A stretch of DNA of 64,000 bases, from positions 14,120,857-14,184,856 of the forward strand of contig CM053331.1 in assembly GCA_028583605.1 (NCBI GenBank). The letters run 5' to 3'. Position numbers and translations under genes: made by a program. Below, in pieces: positions 49,801 to 58,800 of the stretch. The notes below the pieces were generated by a model. That model was given only the letters and a program-made list of their open reading frames with translations. It did no database searches and was not told the DNA's origin. The stretch comes from Dastarcus helophoroides. Its lineage: Eukaryota; Arthropoda; Insecta; Coleoptera; Bothrideridae. Each line of letters opens with the position of its first letter. Positions within the stretch are counted from its first letter, which is position 1.

Positions 49801-52800
49801 TAACTTCGTAGAATTCTTTAATATTCATAACTATTAAACTTTATTAACGATAAAATTTCTAAATTTTGTTGCATTTTTACTGTTAATAAAATTTAATAGT
49901 TATGAATCTTCAAAAATGTTTTTCTCAAAAAGTGAAAATCTATTAAATTTAAATGATAAAACAGCAAAAACACGGAATGGAACACCATAAAACACACACG
50001 GATTATAGAAGGAGGTTAGTGCACGATCGTAGAAAATGGTGCCGAAAAAGCGTCTAGAGAGTAGGCAGTACGTTCTCATGATATCATGAGTGATGGAATT
50101 CTACTCCCAATGAGAAACAAAGTAAATAAACATGGGTATTAAACAGCTGTTGATGAATGTCAAAACATGCCGACTTCGTTTAATTTTAATTTATTTCTTA
50201 GTGTATTCATTTATATTTTTTAGGAAAAGATAATGTCAGAGAAATCTTATAAATAATGTTTCAGGTAGGTGTTTTGTAGTCTTTCAACAAAATAACTGCG
50301 CTGCAATTGATATTATCATATCTTGTGCCGCTAATTGATAAACGCTTGTGTGTCCAAGCATTGGCAAATGATTTTCAATGGAAGAGAGAGAAAATAAATA
50401 GATGGGGCCACTTCAGTTTCTAGACAAATTTTGATCAAATTTTTACACATGGCCAATATAGGGCCTGCACTACTATCATATTATTGTAACAAAATGTAGT
50501 TATAAAATTTGTATTACTGATTGTGTAGTGTAAGGAATTCTCTGGAATTATTTGATAATGGAAAGCGGCCGCGAGAATGAATCATACGGCAGATAAGTGT
50601 TCTAGACATTTGCGCAAGGGATATTCTTATCTGTACGGAGATCTGTTCTAGAAACCGGAACGGACAGACAGTCAATTAGTTAGATAGTCTGATAGTTAAG
50701 TGAATCATAATTGTAGTGTTCCGAAATAAGTTTGGAAATAAAGTGTTACAATTCACGACGAATAAAAATTCTTTTTTTTAATTTTGGCCTCACTTATACG
50801 TGAAAATTTGTTTTTTAAAAGCATTTTCTTCTTTATCCAGTACTTTAACAATATTTTTGATTAGATTTAGCTTAATGTGAAGTTGAGGTAATAATATTTT
50901 TCTTTCTAAACTAATAGTTCTCGTGTTAAAATTTTAACGCCAACTTCTATTGTTTCACGTGGAGTTCAAACCTTAATTTTATAATGTTTGTCCTTTGCAT
51001 GGCTGTCCCACTCACAAGAGCAAGAGTATTATTTATGTTGTGATTGCAGTCCTGTCAATAATGCCACCACTTTTGAATATGCACATTTTTGATCTTCGTA
51101 CTTCAAACATCTAAATAACATCTTAAGATTGTTATATGTTTCTTTAATATTTACCCCATGACCTATAGGAACCGATGGATGCTCGTTTCCGTTAAAAAGT
51201 AAAACAGCTTTTAGATTTGTTTTACACGCATCTATGAATAGCCTCCATTGATAATGCGTATATGGTAAGTTCATTTCGGTTATTAGGCCAGGTATGTCAT
51301 GGAAAAATACTAAAAATCGCCTTCCAATGCAAAAAAAAATCTGTGAGAGTAGATTGCATTCTCCTGTAGATGGACATCTTAACTCCTTTTTTCAAGACGT
51401 TCCACTGCTTCAGGCGGGATCCGAGAAGTTCAGCTTTTGTTTTCGGGAGATCCAAGTCACGGAACAAGGTCATTCAAATTACCTTGAGTAATTAAATAAG
51501 GTATATTAGGCAAATCATGAGAACTAGGAATGTAGACTGGTCCGGTGAAGTACCTCTAGGGTCTAATTCAGAATCAAGCATGTAATCCTTAGGTGGCTGG
51601 GCAATGGGTAATGAGGCACTGGTCGCATTGCAGAGGGAGTATTGGTGTACTGAATGCTACGCTTCATTCATCTAGTACTTCCTTTAGTATTCGTCATGCA
51701 AAAATAACAATCATCTACCTGATTACGAGGTTCCCTCCAAACCATTTGAATTGCGAACGGCATAGATTTATGAGTACCTTGCAACATCCCGTGAATTGCA
51801 ACAGATTTTCGGGGCCCACGACTTATGTTGATCTCTAACTTTGCATTCAACGTACAATTGATAAGCCCTTTTTACTAGTGAAGATAAAGGTTTTTGGTAC
51901 GCTTTCGCGGTAAGTTCCCCACAAATATAACAGAAGTTATCGGCTTTATTAACGCAAATTGGCGACGATATTTTTGTTACTCTTTTAAACAGGCACGTAG
52001 GTCTAAGCGAAAATAAAAATAGATGTTTACTAAATGATTATAAAGTAAAGACTAAAGTGATACTTCAAGCATAGATCCAATTACCTGTGGATAATAATGG
52101 GAGGCCGTTTATTACCTATAAATGGGCCACTCGATCCTTCCAAGAAATTTGAGGCTAATATAAACATTTGGGAGTCAACTGTGTATTAGTTTAGGTCCAA
52201 GTTTTACAAAACACACAATATTTTTTTTGGAGGATTTTTGTGTTAAGCAGTGGTATTAGTGAAGTATATTTTTATAAATTTAGTTGACCAATTTTAATTC
52301 TAATACATTTTTAGGATTTTGAAAAAATAATTAACCACTTTTACGTAACCTCCAACTTTGGAAGACTTGAAGTACAAAAGAACTGGGCTTTGAAAAAACT
52401 TCCCAGGAAAGACTTATGATAATTTATAAATTGTATATTATGTATTAGTTAAGCGTTTGACATTTATGTCACTCTATATAGTAATCTAATATATTCTGCA
52501 TACAGGTCATATCACATTCTTTTCTGACTACAGGGATCGCGAAAATGTTAAGAAATGCAGCATCGGTTAGATTATAGCAAAGTTGTATAATTTGGCGACA
52601 AATAAAATGCCTTCGAGAAATCAAAAATATCCTTTGATGCTCTTGAGATTTAAAAAAAATTGGATTTTTGTTTTTATTTTTTTTGGCATTATTTGAAGTG
52701 CAATCGAAATATTGAAACCACTTTCTCATTGGCGTTTTCCATTCTTTACATGATAGCCCAAAAAGTTTTTTTATTAGGCGTTTGGTCTTTTGGCTGTCAT

Positions 52801-55800
52801 TATCAATCACATTATTTTAAATATCCAAGGCCATGTCGTGCTATGATGCAAAGAGGCAATCGCATCAGGGGGCACCTTAGGGAGCGGAATAATCAGCTAA
52901 ATCAAAATATAATTTGAGCCATTCAATAATTAAAAATTTTTACACGTCGCTTATCTATATCGGTCTATGTCAAGGTTGGGAAAGCACGGCTCTTCGTTGA
53001 CTCCCTTTCAAATTTTATTTTTTTTTAAATTTAGAATCTTTTTTACAACCCTTAGTAAAAGTTTAAGCCAAAAACTAATTAAACTCCAAACTTAAACTCG
53101 TGAATTTCCGGAAATAATTCAAAATTGGATAAAATGGAAATTAGCAGATTTAAAACTGACAGATATTTAAAAAAAAACTTTCCGTTAAAAAGAAAGTAAT
53201 CAATCAAGTCTCAATTTCGCAAACACAAGAAAAAAAAGACATCATTTGAGGAAAATTAGGAAAAAAATAAAGGTTGACTGTCAACAAAAAAATTTTTAGA
53301 AAAGAGCGAAATTTTTATGATAAATTTGATATTCATGAAAAAGAAAAAACTCAAACAAAGTTTTATCGTTTTTCATAAATGAGTTTTTTGTCGAAATTTT
53401 CCTTTTTTCTCAAAATTCTGAGTTTGCAAATTCTTATTATTTTCGATACTAAACTAAAAATGTTGAAAAATAATCGAAATCTGAAAAATGTCTTTAAAAA
53501 TTTTGAGATAAATTATGGACAAATCGGGATCAGATAAACCAGAAAACAGTCAATATTTCAAAAAATCAAAAACTCAAGCTTATAGTCAAAATTTCAGGAC
53601 AAACGTTAAAATTAAATTTAGGCTCCATGCGACAAAATTTTGAAAAGTTAAAAAAAATTCAAAAATTTCTAGAACATGAAAATTTTGAAAAAAATGTTAA
53701 GTTTAAAAAAGCAAAATTTTGAAAAAAAATGACATCTGAAAAAAAGACGATACTTCGAAAAAATAGAAAATTTTTAAAAAGTAGAAATGTTCAAATGAGG
53801 TAATATTTTTCAAAAAAGTTGAAATTTTCAAAAAAAAAGTAAATCCTTTAAAAAAAATGATAATATTTTTAAATAAAGTCGCGATTTTCCAAAAAGTTAT
53901 AACTTTGAATGAAAGTCAATATTTTCGAAACTTAACATTTTCAAAAAAAGGAAAAAGTCAGATCCTTCAAATAAGGTGGAAATTGAAAAATAAAGATCGA
54001 TATTTTTTTTAAAATCGCAATTTTTAAAGGTCATAATTCTGAAAAAAATTGAAATGTTCAAAGAAGCAATATTTAAAAAAAAAGATCGAAAATTAGAGAA
54101 TCGAAATTTGAGAATAGAAATTTTCAAAGTCGACATTTATAAAAAATGGAATTTTTAAAAAAACAGAATTTTTCAAAGAAATCAAAATTTGTAACAAAAT
54201 TTCGGGAAAAAGACGAAATATTGAAAAAAATTGAATTTTCAAAAAAAACCCAATTATAAATTTAAGAGTTTCAAAAAACCTAAAATTTTAAAAGTATATA
54301 AAGTAAATTAACGTTAATCTAAAAAAAAGTGTCTTTTTCTTTGATAACGGTTTGAAGTTACAAAATGTTTAGCCACATAGATCAATAAAGTCGGAGGTTC
54401 AAAATTTAAAAAATTTGGTGATGAGAGTGAAAAGGCGAAACGTCTAATAAAATAACTTCTTATGCTGTCTTGTAAAAGATAAAAAATGTTAGTGAGAAAA
54501 TGTTTTTCGTTTTTTGATTACTCTTTAAATAACGTCAAGAAATAATATCAACAAAAACTCAAAATTTTGGTTTTTTTCAAAAATGTCAACAATAGCATAA
54601 GATATATTCGATTTCTTAACAAAATATTTCTTATGTCAAATTGTGCAACTTAACCCCAATTCAACCAATGCTGTATCTCTTACCGTTTTCGAGATTCCTG
54701 TAGTGAGAAGCGAATTTGTTACGACTTGTATATAATTTTGAGAAGCGTTGCTCAAAAAGTTGGGCTTTTTTATTTTAAAATATTTTGATCTGGGAATCTA
54801 TTAAAGTGTAATCACAATTAAGTATTTCGTGATCATATAATGATTGAAAGTTGTAATAAAATTAGTAGCAAATAATTATTATTGGGAACAGACTACTAGT
54901 GATTTATCACTCATTTATGCAATAAGTTTTGCTCCATAAATCTACTAACGAAATGAACTTGCAAAATTTAGCAAAGAACATATCTACATGAATTTGCATA
55001 AAGTTGCTGAACCACTTAATAATTTTACTTCTCAAATGCTCCCACATGCTCCAATGTAGGTAAGAGGAAATGAATGTCGGCGCAATTTCTATTAGGGCCA
55101 AATTTAAGCGGTTGGATATTATAGATCGTTCTAAACTTTAATGAGTTTGGTGTGTAGATTATTGGATACCAACATTTGCCCTTTAATTAGTGTCATTACA
55201 TAGTGTCTAGCGATTAGCATTTGCCCTTAAATTGGTTATAAATTGTACATATGACAGATTCAGCTTAATTATTAGAAAAAGAGGTGAACATATTTTAATA
55301 CATATTGTCTCTTTTAAAATATCTGGTCATTAAATTAATAATTTCTCCTCCAAATCAATTAATAGACTAAACAACAACATAAGTTCCATGTAGTCAAGAC
55401 GAGATTAAATTATCAAAATGAGAGTATTTATAAAATACAATTTGAAAATAATGTGATTTTTTTATGAAAACCAGACAGGAACCTTAAAGTTTTACGACAA
55501 GAAAATGTGAATTGTGGCTAACGAAAAGTGCATGTAATTGTAACACCTTGGATCTCAGTAACGTTAAAATTATATATCGACAAATACCTAAAGTGCATTA
55601 TTTAAAAACAAGCTGCAATAAACATCTGGATTCTAAAAGTTTTCAAGTTTTACGAACTTGGTCCGAAGGCACCTTAGTTGCTTGGTAATTTCCTTAGGGC
55701 CTTAAGTCATGTTCCTCCTCATGCTTCTTTAAATTGAAAATATTTTTATAAATAGTGAAAAATTTTTTGGCTCCTGTGTTACTTTATAAGGGAAATTAAA

Positions 55801-58800
55801 ACTATTGATAAAAGTCAAACAATTTGAAAACGTGCGAATGGTAGGTTCATGTAAAATTGCTGCGATTGTATTTGGTACGTAGGTGTTCCAAACTCTATCT
55901 ATTTCTGAGTGACTGGAGACGTCGAACAGTCTCGAGACAACTGAAGGATAGCAACATAATCAGTGTAGCGAAAATTAAAAAGGAACCTTTTGTGATATCT
56001 CAAATTAGGAACCCATGCTTAGTTTGATACCGTCGATAAAGCGATGGAAAATGTTCTTCGAATGTTCTGAAGATACTTGTCTTGCATTTTTTGCCACTAA
56101 AAAAACAGAAAACAATGGGCACGTTATCTATGTGTGATACTACCACAACTTAGCATGCAAGATGTCAGCGAAAGTATTTTTTCTAGATCAGCATCTCCAT
56201 CTTTTTATTAAAAATTAAGCTGCATATGCATAAGATATTGAAATACACATCTTGTCCCTTGAAACCAAGAAAGATTAAAAAACACAGCAAAGGTTGCTCT
56301 AAACCTTTGTTCTGTTTTTTAATCTTTCTTGCTTTCAGGGGACATGATTTGTATTTAAATTTTTAAAGATAACCAAGGATCAGTCCGTTTCACCAAAACG
56401 CATAAAATATTTCAAATCTGAAAAAATAGCAACAGAAAACGAATGGTTGGAATTTTTTTGGTTCTTAAATAATGTAACCTATGCAATATTACAGCTTTGT
56501 GAAATCGATGACTGCGAGACCTGGAATGTAACATGACTAGTATAAACTTAATAAATTTCGCGCCCGCTTTCCTGAGAATCTGGATAGTATTAGTAAAGAA
56601 CAAGGTTTCACCAGCACATCAAAACAATGGGAAAGTGTTACCACAGATGATGCGATATACTCCTGATGGCAGGTTATTGTTGAAACTTGCAAAGAGATTG
56701 CTCTAACAAACACCTTTCAAAAGTGTTCCACACGAAAACCTTTGAAATGCCAAGTAGTTTTTATTTCTATAAGATTGATTTAAATTGATAAGAACGTGTA
56801 ATTTAATTTAATTTTAATAAGAAGTAACTGCATTTGTTTTGTCATTAATAGTAGGTTGTGTGTCTAATAGTAAAAGCAAAACATTCCTAGATGACGATGT
56901 AAATAGCGGCCGAGGCGCCAGTCGAGACTAACAAAAATCGAAGTCCGGAAATGTGCCTTTTCAAGAGGCATTACATATTCTATTATTTCTGAAATTGCAA
57001 TCAATATTACTTAAATTAAGAAATTTTTATAAATTAATGACATTTTTCATTGGCATCTAATTTTCTATGAAATCATTTTCTTGACAATCATTATTACTTT
57101 CTTGTTATCCGATACGGAAAATTTACTTACTTTCTCAACCTAGAACGGAATAGTATATTCTCCAACAACTTATGGAATAGCGCATATTCCATACGAGCGA
57201 AAAGTTTGTAATCGGAGCCGAAGGCAAGTATGTAATCATAGCAACAAAAACCAATTACTTGAAATCCCGCCCTAAAATGAACCAAACAGCTTCTGATTCA
57301 TCGAAAGCGGAGAAGAATACAGTTCTACCTGGTATGTAGAATGATATTTGTTCCATGACAATTTTTAGTTATAGAATGTGCAGTTTCTATAATAGTGTTA
57401 GAGAAAAAGCTCTCTCGCACTGTTGTGTGATGATTTCTTAGAACGGACTAAAATACTTGAAGAACAAATTTTGGGACCCAAAATTACACCGAGAAAGTAG
57501 GCATTCTCGACAATTTCATAAAAGAATTATTTTCATACTTTTTTTAATTGATTCTTTTCAAATCTGATGGTTCTCTAACTAAAATTTGCTGCAACGATAT
57601 TATGTTTGGTTTGCAATAATTTATTACACAAATGTTACCGCTTTACGTGCATCCCGTTCCTTATCAAAAAATTGATAAATTGAAATAGAATATTCAAATA
57701 TTTAAAATATATAAAAAAATAACATATGAATTCCCACAAATCAATACAATATGAAAACTCGAAAATACATTAATTAAAATAATTTTCTATGCAAATAGAA
57801 TGCGGAATTACACGAGGTTGTTGATTAAATATTGTTATGTATGGGCATGATTTGCTCTTAATATATTTTATCAATCTGGATTAATTAATGGTTAGAATTA
57901 ATTGGGAAGTCGAAAGCTCGTCAAAGTAATTGGCCTTTCAACCAACTGGAGCTAAGTTTTTAACTGTATAGTGTACGCCTCTTATGTTCTGAAACAACTG
58001 AAACAAGCTTAATCGTTAAGTTAAGCTTTGTTTGTTTGAGATAGGCGTTTAGTTAAATCTGTTGCGATTCATTAGCTTGAGCAATCAGTCGACCAATAGA
58101 CTTAACTTTAATGAGTTAATTTTCGCAATGGAATATATTGCTTTAAAGTGATTTCAAATAAATATTATTCATAACACCTAATATTTTGGGGGCAATATAT
58201 TTATGAAAATATTAACGAATGACAGTATGAGATTTTACCATTTCAGGAACGATTCAAATTTTTTGGAATTAGATTTTACTTTTGGATAATTTGTTCGTTG
58301 TTTGCCCCCCGTTTTAATACATCAACCCCTGAGTCAGTTAAAATGTACTTTTTTTGTTATGTTATTATTTTTATAGCTATTCAGAAGTGTGAATAGCAGC
58401 CAGCTTTCACGTTTCTAAGCTCAAAAATGTCGCAGTTCCCATACAAATTTTGTACCTTATTTCCCACTCTTCGAGGATAAATTTTCAACAACAATGATAC
58501 AATTGATTTTTAATTATAAAAAAACCTAAACATCAAGTCCCAAAAATTTTAGTACTTTAGAAATGACGAACTGATATGCAAATTTTCATCCTCTATTCAA
58601 CATCCTTGGATGATGCATTTAAAAAAAATCATTACTTGTTGACGCCTTAAATATTGCAACAATAATATTGTGATTTGCAGTAATGCTGTATGCTAAATTT
58701 ATAGTTAGCATAAAAGATAATAATTTATGAGAAATTAAACAGGTTTAGTGTTTAATTTATTATAAGTATTATGATTTCGAACTTCAAAAAATTTCGGACA

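Noticed and set aside
52469..52917. Overlapping open frames on both strands
   Set aside because: No family resemblance, AT-driven composition, and no splice or promoter context.
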